Shown here: piece by piece, positions 1-9,233 of the stretch | Numbering within the stretch: position 1 is the stretch's first letter | How the letters are laid out: each line of letters starts with the position of its first letter | From: Clostridia bacterium | Lineage (GTDB): Bacteria; Bacillota; Clostridia; Christensenellales; CAG-138 | DNA: 64,000 nucleotides | Direction: 5' to 3' | NCBI GenBank assembly: GCA_017416425.1 | Contig: JAFQCL010000014.1 | Span: 1 to 64,000, forward strand | Program-made: the position numbers and the translations under genes | The notes under the pieces: model-generated | The model's input: the letters and a program-made list of their open reading frames with translations, nothing else | What the model was told of the DNA's origin: nothing | The model's database searches: none

Positions 1-1
1 C

Positions 2-190
2 ATCCGAACGGCAGACAAATACGTGGACATTGAAGAAATCGACCCGTGTATGCTGCGAGAGCTGATAAAGGCGATCTATGTGGAAGCACCCGACAAGTCC
101 AGCGGCAAGCGCAGACAGAAGATCCACATCGAATATGACGGTATCGGCTTTATCCCTTTGGAAGAACTTGCAAAAAAGGAAACGGCGTGA
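2..190 (+). CDS. Large serine recombinase, C-terminal end only (DUF4368-like), partial at window edge
   Basis: Only the last 62 codons are in the window and the gene enters from the left. The reading frame ends in TGA at 188-190. The visible tail contains YVDIEEIDP, then LRELIKAIYVEAP, then the run KSSGKRRQK. This is the pattern of the DUF4368 tail found on large serine recombinases of clostridial conjugative and mobilisable transposons (TnpX-like). Such enzymes cut and rejoin the ends of their element through an N-terminal catalytic serine, which lies outside this window. The piece is richer in GC than the trmD operon next to it and points toward it, which fits imported DNA. It is followed at once by a strong hairpin. 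The assignment rests on the tail only. Confidence 0.6.
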   Translation: MRTADKYVDIEEIDPCMLRELIKAIYVEAPDKSSGKRRQKIHIEYDGIGFIPLEELAKKETA

Positions 191-205
191 CCGAAGTCAC
201 GCCGT
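182..205 (+). terminator. Hairpin at the recombinase stop codon
   Basis: A perfect 10-base inverted repeat (ACGGCGTGAC, loop CGAA, GTCACGCCGT) spans the stop codon of the recombinase. It is a likely transcription end for that gene, although the bases after it (CCCTT) make only a short U-run. Confidence 0.6.
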
Positions 206-207
206 CC

Positions 208-229
208 CTTGAAAACAGTCGTTTTCAAG
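208..229. repeat. Second perfect inverted repeat beside the recombinase end
   Basis: CTTGAAAAC, loop AGTC, GTTTTCAAG is a perfect 9-base inverted repeat three bases after the first hairpin. On the plus strand it is followed by CATTTTTAAAAAT, so it may be the working terminator. It could instead be part of the end of the mobile element. The remaining bases up to 283 hold a short GC-rich inverted repeat (about 256-275) and no gene. Confidence 0.5.
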
Positions 230-283
230 CATTTTTAAAAATAACTGTTTTACGAAGCCCCGCCTAAGCCGGGGGATCATTAT

Positions 284-1018
284 TCATTCTTCATATTCCT
301 CTTTTAAAAGCGATTCAAGAAAACTAAGCTCCTTTTTACTCAAGACCGCATCCTTAAGTATATCCGGCCGGCGCTCTTTTGTTACCTTTATAGCTTGTTC
401 ACGCCTCCATCTATCTATCTCGGCATGATTTCCGTTTAGAAGCACCTCAGGTACACTCATGCCACGAAATTCAGCAGGTCTTGTATATTGAGGGTATTCA
501 AGCAGTCCTTGGGAAAATGATTCATCCTTCACAGAGTCCGAAGATCCCAAAACACCATCAACATGACGCGCAATACAATCCACAAGCACCATAGCGGGAA
601 GTTCGCCTCCTGTTAGAACATAATCGCCTATGGATATCTCTTCATCCACGATGTTCATTATTCGCTCATCTATCCCCTCATAATGACCGCATAGTATCAC
701 AAGCCTGTCATATGACGCCAGTTCACACGCACGTGTTTGCGTAAGGGGCGCACCTTTCGGTGACATGTATATCCGATGAACATTTTCACCGCCTGTAACC
801 GCATCCATGCAATCCCAAACCGGCTGCACCATCATTACCATACCCGCGCCTCCGCCAAAGGGATAATCATCGGTATTTTTATGCTTTGAGTCAGAATGTT
901 CTCGTATGTTATGTATCCTGATATCAATAAGCTCTCGCTCGATCGCGCGTTTTAATATGCTCGCTGCAAATACGCTTGAAAACATCTCCGGAAAAGTAGT
1001 AAGAATATCAATCCTCAA
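284..1018 (-). CDS. trmD: tRNA (guanine37-N1)-methyltransferase TrmD
   Basis: TrmD transfers a methyl group from S-adenosylmethionine to N1 of G37 in tRNAs that read codons starting with C, which prevents +1 slippage. The 244-residue length is normal. The start gives the family N-terminus MRIDILTTFPEMF. DYPFGGGAGM lies at residues 51-60, and the SAM-binding trefoil-knot signature GDYVLTGGEL is at 131-140. The start codon is TTG at 1016-1018 and overlaps the end of rimM by 11 bases, so translation is probably coupled. It is the last gene of the ylxM-ffh-rpsP-khpA-rimM-trmD operon. rplS, which usually follows trmD in Firmicutes, is absent here, and a mobile-element tail lies in its place. Confidence 0.97.
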   Translation of the reverse strand: MRIDILTTFPEMFSSVFAASILKRAIERELIDIRIHNIREHSDSKHKNTDDYPFGGGAGMVMMVQPVWDCMDAVTGGENVHRIYMSPKGAPLTQTRACELASYDRLVILCGHYEGIDERIMNIVDEEISIGDYVLTGGELPAMVLVDCIARHVDGVLGSSDSVKDESFSQGLLEYPQYTRPAEFRGMSVPEVLLNGNHAEIDRWRREQAIKVTKERRPDILKDAVLSKKELSFLESLLKEEYEE

Positions 1019-1526
1019 ACAAGCCTACCTCCTCAAGCACATCAGCATCAAGCAGTATACGCTTTGATGGCACATCAACGCTCAGCACAAGTCTCTTTAA
1101 CGCGGGAATACGCAATACGCAGTCGCCTTTTATCTCATACACATCATTCGCACCTGTTTCATAAACATCAACAAGCTTACCATAATAAACTTTCCGAGTA
1201 TCAAATACACTGCATCCGATCAAGTCAACAATAAAATTAGAATCTTCAGGCAATGTAATGGCATGCGCCCTATCCACGCACACATAGCTATTGCGTAAAA
1301 GCTCCGCCTGCTCCCTTGTAGTACATCCTGAGAGCTTAAGTACAGCGCCATCATCCATGAGCTTGGCACCGAGTACAGTTATAGGCTCATAATTCGACCC
1401 TTTTTTCTCAATATACGCAGAATCAAGGTTCATGAAGCGCTCTAAGGTATCAGAAAGCGACATGACCTTGACTTCTCCGTGTACGCCATGGGGTCTTACG
1501 ATTACTCCAACACGCAAATAATCCAT
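1008..1526 (-). CDS. rimM: Ribosome maturation factor RimM
   Basis: RimM binds ribosomal protein S19 and helps the head of the 30S subunit mature. At 172 residues it has the usual length. The N-terminal beta-barrel begins with VGVIVRPHGVHGEVKV (residues 6-21), the family hallmark. The second half is a PRC-barrel domain that starts near IVDLIGCSVFD, at about residue 99. It sits between khpA (4 bases away) and trmD (11-base overlap), the classic order in Firmicutes, and is transcribed with them. Confidence 0.95.
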   Translation of the reverse strand: MDYLRVGVIVRPHGVHGEVKVMSLSDTLERFMNLDSAYIEKKGSNYEPITVLGAKLMDDGAVLKLSGCTTREQAELLRNSYVCVDRAHAITLPEDSNFIVDLIGCSVFDTRKVYYGKLVDVYETGANDVYEIKGDCVLRIPALKRLVLSVDVPSKRILLDADVLEEVGLFED

Positions 1527-1530
1527 CTAA

Positions 1531-1857
1531 TCACTTAATATCCAAAACATAACGATTGCCCTGCTTAATGGCGGCAGATTTAATGATCGCGCGTATCGCC
1601 TTTGCTATACGCCCCTGCTTACCGATAACTTTACCCATATCATCGGGTGAAACAGATAACAGAATATAGGTACACTTATCCTTAGTTTCCCAAGTAATGT
1701 TTATATCCTCAGGTCTATCAATAAGGTTCTTTACGATATGCTCGATTATAGCTACAATGGCTTTAATCTCTTCTTCAGTCGCCTGCTTATATGAGGGCTT
1801 CTCAAGAAGTTCATCTTCTGTTATCATGCTTACTTCGTTAAGCTCGGATTCACTCAT
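1531..1857 (-). CDS. khpA: KH-domain RNA-binding protein KhpA (YlqC) with an N-terminal extension
   Basis: KhpA is a small RNA-binding protein that pairs with KhpB/Jag and influences cell size and division in Gram-positive bacteria. The KH core has the RNA-gripping GxxG loop in IGKQGR at residues 78-83. Most relatives are about 75-85 residues and start close to the helix that here begins near residue 31. This copy has 108 residues, with an acidic N-terminal extension of about 30. The ATG at 1855-1857 overlaps the rpsP stop codon by four bases (ATGA), which supports this start. Known Firmicutes operons carry khpA between rpsP and rimM, as here. Confidence 0.9.
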   Translation of the reverse strand: MSESELNEVSMITEDELLEKPSYKQATEEEIKAIVAIIEHIVKNLIDRPEDINITWETKDKCTYILLSVSPDDMGKVIGKQGRIAKAIRAIIKSAAIKQGNRYVLDIK

Positions 1858-2096
1858 TTCAATACTCCGCTCTTCTTAAGAAGACCACGAACGGTATCAG
1901 TAGGCTGTGCGCCACACTTGATCCAATAAGAAGCACGCTCAGAATCGACCTTAAGCTCTGCGGGGTTAGTCAGGGGGTTGTAATAACCGATTTCCTCAAC
2001 AAAAGCGCCATCTCTGGGTGCGCGTGAATCTGCAACAACAATACGATAGAACGGAGCCTTCTTTGCGCCCATCCTGCGAAGTCTGATTTTTACCAT
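1854..2096 (-). CDS. rpsP: 30S ribosomal protein S16
   Basis: S16 is an early-assembling protein of the small ribosomal subunit that binds 16S rRNA. The start chosen is the ATG at 2094-2096, which gives an 80-residue protein beginning [18 protein letters not shown], the typical S16 N-terminus. An excellent ribosome-binding site (GGAGGA) lies just upstream. A longer reading frame runs 24 codons further, but it overlaps the ffh end and has no family similarity there. The 58-base gap to ffh shows no strong hairpin, so read-through from ffh is likely. Confidence 0.96.
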   Translation of the reverse strand: MVKIRLRRMGAKKAPFYRIVVADSRAPRDGAFVEEIGYYNPLTNPAELKVDSERASYWIKCGAQPTDTVRGLLKKSGVLK

Positions 2097-2154
2097 AATA
2101 TCCTCCAAAAGTTTTATATGTATAATGCTCGCGTAACGAACAATTACAACTGAT

Positions 2155-3498
2155 TTATTTAAATCCAAAGGGTAGCTTCATACGCTTTCCGCCCTTTTTT
2201 TTCTTCCCAAAGCCGCTTACCATGCGCATCATTTCGCGTGACTTTTCATACTGCTTTAATAATGCGTTTACATCCTGAACAGAGGTTCCGCTTCCTGCAG
2301 CTATTCGCCTGCGCCTACTTGCATTGAGTAAGCTTGGCTTTCTTCTTTCAGCTGGAGTCATAGACAAAATGATGGCTTCATTTCTTGCGATCTGCTTTTC
2401 ATCTATCTCCATTCCACGCATCTGTGCCTGATTTACACCAAGCATAGCGAATATTTCCTCATAAGAGCCCATATTCTTTATCTGGCTGAACTGTTCAAGA
2501 AAATCCTCCAGCGTGAACTCATCGTTCATTATCTTCTGTTCAAGTTCACGCGCCTGCTTTTCGGTATATGCTTCCTGAGCCTTCTCGATAAGTGTAAGTA
2601 CATCACCCATTCCAAGTATCCTTGATGCCATTCTATCTGGATGGAATGGTTCTATATCGGTAAGTTTTTCACCCGTACCCGAGAATTTGATAGGCTTATT
2701 CGTAACCTGGCGAACCGAAAGCGCAGCACCGCCTCTCGTGTCTCCGTCAAGCTTTGACATGACAACGCCTGTGATTTCAAGCCTCTCATTAAAGCTCTTC
2801 GCGACATTGACCGCGTCTTGACCGGTCATGGCATCAACAACAAGCAAAATCTCGCTTGGATCAAGAGCAGCCTTTATACGCTCCATCTCGTCCATTAAGT
2901 TATCATCAATATGAAGTCTGCCCGCTGTGTCAACGATAACCACATCTTTAAATGTACGACGTGCTTCTTCCACGGCCGAAAGGGCTATCTTAACGGGATC
3001 GCTCTGTCCCTGTTCAAACACAGGAACTCCTACCTTTTCGCCAACGACTTGAAGCTGCTTTATAGCAGCAGGCCTATATACATCACAGGCAGCAAGCAGT
3101 ACGCTCTTATTATGATATTTTGTAATGTAGCCCGCAAGCTTGCCTGTCATGGTGGTTTTACCCGAACCTTGAAGACCTGCCATAAGTATAATGGCCGGTT
3201 TTTTTGAGCCAAACTCAAGCTTTACATTTGATACACCCATGAGCTTTATCAGCTCTTCATGGACGATCTTTATCACTTGCTGGCCAGGCGTTAAACTCTC
3301 AAGCACACCGGCTCCAACAGCGCGCTCACTTACCGATTTTACGAAATCCTTTACAACGATATAGTTTACATCTGCTTCAAGCAGCGCAAGACGTATCTCA
3401 CGCATAGATTCCTTAACTTCGTTTTCGGTAAGCTTTCCTTTGCTTCCTAGCTTTGCGAATATGCTTTGAAGCTTTGATGTAATGCCTTCAAAAGCCAT
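2155..3498 (-). CDS. ffh: Signal recognition particle protein Ffh (SRP54)
   Basis: Ffh binds 4.5S/6S RNA and hydrophobic signal sequences as they leave the ribosome, and docks on FtsY at the membrane. The 447 residues form an N-domain (1-95), a GTPase G-domain (about 96-295) with the P-loop GLQGSGKTT at 108-116, VDTAGRLH and [10 protein letters not shown], and a methionine-rich M-domain ending in [16 protein letters not shown]. It starts two bases after the ylxM stop, so the two are co-transcribed and YlxM is likely to modulate SRP. Its partner FtsY is encoded about 0.5 kb upstream on the same strand. Confidence 0.97.
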   Translation of the reverse strand: MAFEGITSKLQSIFAKLGSKGKLTENEVKESMREIRLALLEADVNYIVVKDFVKSVSERAVGAGVLESLTPGQQVIKIVHEELIKLMGVSNVKLEFGSKKPAIILMAGLQGSGKTTMTGKLAGYITKYHNKSVLLAACDVYRPAAIKQLQVVGEKVGVPVFEQGQSDPVKIALSAVEEARRTFKDVVIVDTAGRLHIDDNLMDEMERIKAALDPSEILLVVDAMTGQDAVNVAKSFNERLEITGVVMSKLDGDTRGGAALSVRQVTNKPIKFSGTGEKLTDIEPFHPDRMASRILGMGDVLTLIEKAQEAYTEKQARELEQKIMNDEFTLEDFLEQFSQIKNMGSYEEIFAMLGVNQAQMRGMEIDEKQIARNEAIILSMTPAERRKPSLLNASRRRRIAAGSGTSVQDVNALLKQYEKSREMMRMVSGFGKKKKGGKRMKLPFGFK

Positions 3499-3500
3499 AG

Positions 3501-3866
3501 TTATTCCTCCATGATGTCCTTGATACCTCTTATGAGGGCACAGAGAGCATCCAAATACTTTCTATCGGCTCCCAACGAGTCATAGTCTCTGCTATTATAT
3601 TCGCGTAGGAGCGCCTCAAAATCTTCAGCATATCCCAAGACCGCTCGCTTTTTCTTATTGATGCCAAGTACATTTTCATAATGCACAAGCTGATCCGATC
3701 CACGAATAATTACATCACGCACGCCTTGCCTTGATATGCCCTCTCTTTCGGCTATCTCGGCAAGCGAACAGTCATCATAAACGCTTTGTTCTAGTATCTG
3801 CCTCTGCCTTTCAGTCAAAAGCCCGCCATAGCAATCAAGAAGCATTCCAATTTCAATATTATCCAT
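3501..3866 (-). CDS. ylxM: YlxM, UPF0122 helix-turn-helix protein linked to SRP
   Basis: YlxM is a small helix-turn-helix protein encoded beside ffh across Firmicutes. In Streptococcus it has been reported to associate with SRP components. The 121 residues open with a sigma-70 region 4-like helix-turn-helix (LTERQRQILEQSV, then SLAEIAEREGISRQGVRD, at about 17-51). The C-terminal half is helical and acidic. It is the first gene of the operon, and a clear vegetative promoter with a palindrome at the predicted RNA start lies directly upstream. Confidence 0.9.
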   Translation of the reverse strand: MDNIEIGMLLDCYGGLLTERQRQILEQSVYDDCSLAEIAEREGISRQGVRDVIIRGSDQLVHYENVLGINKKKRAVLGYAEDFEALLREYNSRDYDSLGADRKYLDALCALIRGIKDIMEE

Positions 3867-3900
3867 TAAAAAAGAACCTCAGCGTTTATGGGATCACACC

Positions 3901-3922
3901 TGTAAAGTAAATTACCTTTACA
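3901..3922. promoter_or_regulatory. Palindromic operator-like site at the start of the ylxM-trmD operon
   Basis: TGTAAAG, eight bases, CTTTACA forms a perfect 7-base inverted repeat with AATT at its centre. It begins about nine bases downstream of the -10 box, so it would cover the first transcribed bases. That is a typical position for a repressor site or a 5'-end hairpin. I do not recognise the motif as that of a known regulator. Confidence 0.5.
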
Positions 3923-3930
3923 CTCGTATA

Positions 3931-3958
3931 ATTATACACATTATGCCCATAAAATCAA
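3931..3958 (-). promoter_or_regulatory. Sigma-A promoter of the ylxM-ffh-rpsP-khpA-rimM-trmD operon
   Basis: On the minus strand, TTGATT (3953-3958) is followed after 16 bases by TATAAT (3931-3936), close to the housekeeping consensus. It lies between ftsY and ylxM and points into ylxM. The upstream neighbour ftsY ends only about 30 bases before it. Confidence 0.75.
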
Positions 3959-3986
3959 GTATTACATCAATTTATAACATATATTT

Positions 3987-4889
3987 TCAGTCTTCAGTTG
4001 GATTTATAAGCGCTCTGGCAAATTCATCAGCATCAAATGGCTGCATATCGTCAATGCCCTCACCAACACCGATAAAGCGTACCGGTATACCCAGCTCTTC
4101 ACGAACCGCAACGGCTACGCCGCCCTTTGCCGTACCGTCAAGCTTTGTAATAATTATTCCTGTCAAGCCGCATGTCTCAGCAAATGTCTTAGCCTGGGCT
4201 ATGGCGTTTTGTCCTGTTGTAGCATCTAAAACAAGCAAAACTTCACAGTTTACATCAGGAAGTTCTCTATCTATCACACGTCTTATCTTGTTAAGCTCAT
4301 TCATAAGATTCTTTTTATTGTGTAATCGTCCCGCTGTATCACATATCAAAAGGTCAAGATTTCTTGCCTTAAACGAAGCGATAGTATCGAACACGACCGC
4401 TGCCGGGTCTGCACCCTCGCCGTGCTTTATAATTGGGCATCCCGCACGTTCGGACCAGATAGTCAGCTGTTCGGCAGCAGCAGCTCTGAAAGTATCGCCG
4501 GCAGCCATTATGGGCTTTATACCCTGCGATGAATAGTAATAAGCCAGCTTACCTATCGAAGTAGTCTTTCCAACACCATTTACGCCCACTATAAGTATGA
4601 CATTGCGCTTAGCAGTAAGGAAAGGGGTTTCCGGCCTCATTATATCGGCTATAAGCTCCATAAGAAGGGTTCTTGTTTCCTCACATGTCTTAAGCTTATC
4701 TCTCTTTATGCCCTCTTTAAGCCGTGCTATTAGCTTAGTCGTAGTTGTAACACCCATATCGGCAATTATCATTGCATCCTCAAGCTCTTCATAAAACTCA
4801 TCGGTTATTCTGTCCTCACCAAATATGGTGTCGAATATCTTATCTCGTGTTTTTGCCAATCCTTTTTTTAGCTTTTCAAAAAAACCCAT
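3987..4889 (-). CDS. ftsY: Signal recognition particle receptor FtsY
   Basis: FtsY is the membrane-associated GTPase that receives the SRP-ribosome complex and passes it to SecYEG. The 300 residues comprise a short N-domain (1-90) and the G-domain with GVNGVGKTT at 102-110, CDTAGRLHNKKNL, and TKLDGTAKGG near residue 250. It lacks the long acidic A-domain of enteric FtsY, which is normal for Firmicutes; the N-terminus is short and lysine-rich and probably binds lipid. It follows smc by 12 bases in the rnc-smc-ftsY operon, a conserved order in this phylum. Confidence 0.97.
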   Translation of the reverse strand: MGFFEKLKKGLAKTRDKIFDTIFGEDRITDEFYEELEDAMIIADMGVTTTTKLIARLKEGIKRDKLKTCEETRTLLMELIADIMRPETPFLTAKRNVILIVGVNGVGKTTSIGKLAYYYSSQGIKPIMAAGDTFRAAAAEQLTIWSERAGCPIIKHGEGADPAAVVFDTIASFKARNLDLLICDTAGRLHNKKNLMNELNKIRRVIDRELPDVNCEVLLVLDATTGQNAIAQAKTFAETCGLTGIIITKLDGTAKGGVAVAVREELGIPVRFIGVGEGIDDMQPFDADEFARALINPTED

Positions 4890-4901
4890 TTTTTCCTCCG
4901 T

Positions 4902-7900
4902 TTATATTGCGTTATCCGCATCGAATCTTGCGGAAACCACTTTTGATATACCCTTTTCTTCCATAGCGACACCGTACATGGCGTTTGCTACCGACATACT
5001 GCCCTTACGGTGTGTTATCATTATAAACTGTGTATTTTGCGAATAGTCCTTTAGATATTCGGCAAAATTGCTTACGTTCGCCTCATCGAGTGAGGTTTCG
5101 ATCTCATCAAGAACGCAAAATGAAACCGGTTTCAGCGAAAGTATCGCAAACAAAAGCGCAATAGCAGTTAAAGCTCTTTCGCCACCGGAGAGCAGGGATA
5201 AAAGCTGCAATTTTTTACCAGGTGGTTGTGCTACTATCTCTATATCACAGTTTAACACATCATTTTCGTCTGTAAGATGTATTTCTGCATGCCCTCCATG
5301 AAACAGTTTTGAAAATACGATAGAAAAGTTCCCTCTTATAAGCTCAAATTGCTTTTTAAACTCAGCTTTCATAGATACGGTAAGCTCGGATATCAGCCGC
5401 TTTAGGTCCTGCTCGGCATTAAGAAGATCCTCTGACTGCCGCTTCATCGAATCATAACGCTCCTTTATAAGCGAATACTCATCGATAGCGTTTACATTGA
5501 CAGAGCCAAGCTCATGTATTTCTCTTTTAAGCTTATCACAGGTGATACGCTCGGAAGCAGCTCCGATCTCTCGTCTATATGGCTTTATTCCCTCATAAGT
5601 AAGCTGGTATTCACTCCATATTCTGTCATACATAGACGTCAACTCCACATCAGAGCGAGTCAAACCGACTTCCGCTTTTTGTTTGCGCTCTTTTAGAATC
5701 CGAATGTAATCAAAAACTTCCAGGTGTTTCTGTCTAAGAGTGCTTAGCATTTCTCCGGTTAATGTCAGCTCCTTTTCTAAATGTGCAATTTCGACTGTAA
5801 TGGTATCTGTTGATATCTTAAGCTCTTCTTTCCTTTTATTTGCCGCAGCTTGCAGTATTTTATAGTTGTCAATATTTACAGTTAATTCTTTTACCTTTAA
5901 ATCGATATCCTGTTGTAGTTTTCTATTAGCCTCTATCTCACTTTTAAGCCTTGAGGCTTCATTACGCTTTGCATAATGATCACGCGTAAGCCCGGTAAGT
6001 TTTATCTTAAGCTCGGTAAGAGATTTGCTGCGTTCTTCATTTGCCCGCCTATCAAGGGTGAGCTGCTGCTGCTTTTGGGCTATTTCCTCACGTGAAAGCT
6101 CATTCCACTGCTCCATGCCGCTGCGAGCCTGCTCAATTGATGACAGCTGCTCCTTAGTATGCTTTATGCTATCATCTATTCGCTCTATCTCAGCATCATG
6201 ACTTTCGCGTTCACACATCGTATCGTCAAGTATCTTAGATACCATGTCGATTTTTTCGCGCTGTGTGGCTATCAACGTATCAAGCTCATGAACCTGACCG
6301 CTTATCTCTGACATCAAAGAAGCAATGCTCTGCCGCTTTTCATTTATTTTTGTAACCTCATTTCTAAGTTTATCAAGCCTTTTTTGCTCTTGAGTTACTT
6401 TTATAACTAACGATTGCGTTTCTCGTTCCCTTCCAAGTATGCTGAATTCACGGCGCTGCAAGCTTCCGCCAGACATAGATCCGCCGGCGTTTATAATGTC
6501 ACCATTTAATGTAGCTATCCTGAAGGCCGCATGAGCCCTCTTATTTATGAGTATGCCCACATCGATATCGCGCACTATCACGGTCCTTCCCAAAAGGTTT
6601 TCGAATATGTTTCTGTATCGTTCATCAAAATTAACAAGCTCAGATGCAACACCAAAACATCCGTCAACATCGATGTATTGGCGCTCAATGCTCGTTAAAG
6701 TTCGCCCCTTAATAACGGTTAACGGCAAAAGCGTCACCCGGCCATAACGTCTTTTTTTTGCGTGCTCTATGATAAGCTTTGCAGCGTACTCATCCGGAGT
6801 GACTATATTTTGCAGTGCGGCTCCCAATGACATTTCGATCGCAGTCTCAAAATCCACCGGAACTGACATAAGCTCTGCGACAGCACCCTCGATTAAAGTT
6901 GCAATCTGTCGATCATATTTGGCGTCTTTAAGAACATTTTTAACGCTATCATAATAGCCGTCATGGGATTCTTTAAGCTCTTTTAAAACCCTGACCCTGG
7001 AAATCATCTGCTGAAGCAGTCTGTCTGAAGCTGCTATTTCAGCCTGTTTCATCTCATAGAGTGTAACTACTTCGCTTTGCTTGTTTGCCTGAGCATTCTT
7101 TTCAGCAAGAAGCTTCTCCCTATCTTCACAGAGCTTTACCAAATCACAGGTAAGACTCTCCTGCTCATCAGTTATCCTTGATATTTCATCATCATATGTT
7201 GTTCTGCGACTTAAAGCCTCTTTATGCCTTAAAGCTAGCGCCTCTAAGGTCGCGTTCAATCTTGAAACATCGCTCATTGCTCCAGAAAGCCTTCTCAACG
7301 CCTCAATCATGGCATTTTTTTGCGCTTCAATCTCACCCTCTTTACGCATAAGCCTCTCGGAGCTTTCGCAAAGTGCTACCTCCTCAGCATCTATCTTGGC
7401 TTTAAGCTCATTTATATCGACATCAAAAGCTTCCGTAGTATCTATGCTTGCCTTTAAGAGTACTTGCGTATCCCGTTCTGCCTCGATAACCCTGTTAATC
7501 TCCTGACGCAGACTGTCAATCTCCCTTAAGGAATTATATATACGTTCATCGAGCACTTTTGTTTCCCCTATCGCTTTTTCAAGACCCGATGCAGCTTCAA
7601 GTAAGGCGCTTTTCAATTGATTTAAAGTATCACCGTAACTGCGCTCATCATCTTCCTTAGCCTTACATTCGGCAGCTATTTTCCGTTCATTAAGTTCGGC
7701 ACTCGTTATTTCTGTCTCAAGCTGCAAAATGGTGAGCCTTGCCGCCTCAATACGTTCATTTAAGCCTTCATACTGGATCAGGAACAGGTTTAGCTCAGAA
7801 GCTTTTAATTCATCACGCAGCCTAAGATATTTTTTTGCTGATTCACTCTGTCCAAAAAGAGGCTCTAAGCGATCCTCAAGTTCCAATAATATATCGTTTA

Positions 7901-8471
7901 TTCTTATAAGATTTTTACTTGTATTATCAAGCTTTCGCTCGGATTCCTCCTTGCGCACACGGTAGCGCATTACTCCGGCGGCCTCTTCAAATAGAGTACG
8001 ACGTTCCTGAGACTTGCTGCTCAATATTTCATCAACTCTTCCCTGACCTATTATGGAATAGCCTTCCTTGCCTATACCCGTATCACGAAATAGTTCAGCA
8101 ATATCACGAAGCCTGCATTGTCTTTGATTTATAAAATATTCGCCCTCTCCCGAGCGATATACCCTTCTGGTCACGCTTACCTCTGTATAATCTATCTTAA
8201 GCCTACCATCCGCGTTTTCGAAAACAAGCGTAACTTCGCAATATCCAAGCGGTTTTCTCTGCTGGGTTCCGCTAAATATAACATCTTCCATCTTGGCGCC
8301 GCGCATAGCTTTTGCGCTTTGCTCACCAAGTACCCACCTAATCGCATCGGCTATATTGCTTTTTCCACTTCCGTTAGGACCCACTATCGCGGTTATACCC
8401 TCGTCTATCTCAATTACAGTCCTTTTCGCAAATGACTTAAAGCCAAAAAGTTCTACTCTTAAAAGCTTCAC
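4902..8471 (-). CDS. smc: Chromosome segregation ATPase SMC
   Basis: SMC dimers form large rings that extrude DNA loops and align the chromosome arms from the origin, together with ScpA and ScpB. The 1,189-residue length is standard. The N-terminal head has Walker A GPNGSGKS at 31-38. Two long coiled coils flank a hinge near residues 500-670, visible as the glycine-rich GGSMSGGSLQRRE just after it. The C-terminal head holds the signature LLSGGERALTAIALL and the Walker B/D-loop LDEIETSLDEAN, near 1,095-1,140. The start codon overlaps the rnc stop by four bases. scpA and scpB are not in this window. Confidence 0.97.
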   Translation of the reverse strand: MKLLRVELFGFKSFAKRTVIEIDEGITAIVGPNGSGKSNIADAIRWVLGEQSAKAMRGAKMEDVIFSGTQQRKPLGYCEVTLVFENADGRLKIDYTEVSVTRRVYRSGEGEYFINQRQCRLRDIAELFRDTGIGKEGYSIIGQGRVDEILSSKSQERRTLFEEAAGVMRYRVRKEESERKLDNTSKNLIRINDILLELEDRLEPLFGQSESAKKYLRLRDELKASELNLFLIQYEGLNERIEAARLTILQLETEITSAELNERKIAAECKAKEDDERSYGDTLNQLKSALLEAASGLEKAIGETKVLDERIYNSLREIDSLRQEINRVIEAERDTQVLLKASIDTTEAFDVDINELKAKIDAEEVALCESSERLMRKEGEIEAQKNAMIEALRRLSGAMSDVSRLNATLEALALRHKEALSRRTTYDDEISRITDEQESLTCDLVKLCEDREKLLAEKNAQANKQSEVVTLYEMKQAEIAASDRLLQQMISRVRVLKELKESHDGYYDSVKNVLKDAKYDRQIATLIEGAVAELMSVPVDFETAIEMSLGAALQNIVTPDEYAAKLIIEHAKKRRYGRVTLLPLTVIKGRTLTSIERQYIDVDGCFGVASELVNFDERYRNIFENLLGRTVIVRDIDVGILINKRAHAAFRIATLNGDIINAGGSMSGGSLQRREFSILGRERETQSLVIKVTQEQKRLDKLRNEVTKINEKRQSIASLMSEISGQVHELDTLIATQREKIDMVSKILDDTMCERESHDAEIERIDDSIKHTKEQLSSIEQARSGMEQWNELSREEIAQKQQQLTLDRRANEERSKSLTELKIKLTGLTRDHYAKRNEASRLKSEIEANRKLQQDIDLKVKELTVNIDNYKILQAAANKRKEELKISTDTITVEIAHLEKELTLTGEMLSTLRQKHLEVFDYIRILKERKQKAEVGLTRSDVELTSMYDRIWSEYQLTYEGIKPYRREIGAASERITCDKLKREIHELGSVNVNAIDEYSLIKERYDSMKRQSEDLLNAEQDLKRLISELTVSMKAEFKKQFELIRGNFSIVFSKLFHGGHAEIHLTDENDVLNCDIEIVAQPPGKKLQLLSLLSGGERALTAIALLFAILSLKPVSFCVLDEIETSLDEANVSNFAEYLKDYSQNTQFIMITHRKGSMSVANAMYGVAMEEKGISKVVSARFDADNAI

Positions 8472-9199
8472 CTTAAAGTATCTTTCCCTTCATTATCATA
8501 CAGCCCTTTCAGCTTGATTAATGCCCCCTGAGCTGCATTTTGACCGGCATTTTGCTTTGATGTACCAACTCCGGTACATATTATCTCATCGTTAAGCATG
8601 ACTGCTATTGTAAATTCACACTTATGTGCAGGACCTCGCTCGTCTATGACTACATACTTGAGAGTACCTATATGGCGTCCCTGTACATACTCCTGCAGCG
8701 CTGTTTTACTGTCCTTTTTCGCGGCGCCAAGTATAGCTTGATTCAGCTTTTCGTCAATGCACATAAGTACGAATTCTCTTGCTCTTTCAAAACCGGCATC
8801 AAGATATAGTGCGCCTATTACCGCTTCCATGGCATCAGCAAGTATGGAAGGCTTTTCCCTTCCGCCGCTTCTCTCTTCTCCCGCACCCATCCTAAGCGCA
8901 TCCCCAAGCATAAAGCTTCTTGCAATGTCAGCAAGTGCAGCCTCATTTACGACCTGAGCCCTTATTCTTGTCATCTTGCCTTCACTAAGCCTGCCAATGG
9001 AGTATATCTTTTCACCAGTAATCATTCCAAGCACAGCATCGCCCAAAAACTCAAGTCTCTCATTATATTCGCTTGCAAAGCCATCACCTTTTACATACGA
9101 CGCATGGGTTAGAGCGATTCTTAAAAGTTCTTCGTCTTTAAAAGCATAGCCTAAATTTTGCTGTAGCCGCTTCATTATTTTATCGTGACCCTTATCCAT
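8468..9199 (-). CDS. rnc: Ribonuclease III
   Basis: RNase III cuts double-stranded RNA, processing rRNA precursors and some mRNAs and antisense pairs. The 243 residues hold the endonuclease domain, with signature NERLEFLGDAVL at 46-57, and a second acidic cluster DAMEAVIGALYLDAG near 122-136. A C-terminal double-stranded RNA-binding domain follows (about 165-235, with SKQNAGQNAAQGALIKL). It leads the rnc-smc-ftsY operon, and acpP lies 83 bases upstream on the same strand, separated by a hairpin. Confidence 0.96.
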   Translation of the reverse strand: MDKGHDKIMKRLQQNLGYAFKDEELLRIALTHASYVKGDGFASEYNERLEFLGDAVLGMITGEKIYSIGRLSEGKMTRIRAQVVNEAALADIARSFMLGDALRMGAGEERSGGREKPSILADAMEAVIGALYLDAGFERAREFVLMCIDEKLNQAILGAAKKDSKTALQEYVQGRHIGTLKYVVIDERGPAHKCEFTIAVMLNDEIICTGVGTSKQNAGQNAAQGALIKLKGLYDNEGKDTLR

Positions 9200-9233
9200 A
9201 TATCTCCATTATTCAAATAAATATACATAAATA

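Noticed and set aside
3943-4536. Long open frame on the plus strand opposite ftsY
   Set aside because: It mirrors the ftsY coding sequence, lacks a ribosome-binding site and shows no family pattern. Similar mirror frames at 16972-17616, 32103-32678 and 43770-43958 were dropped for the same reason.
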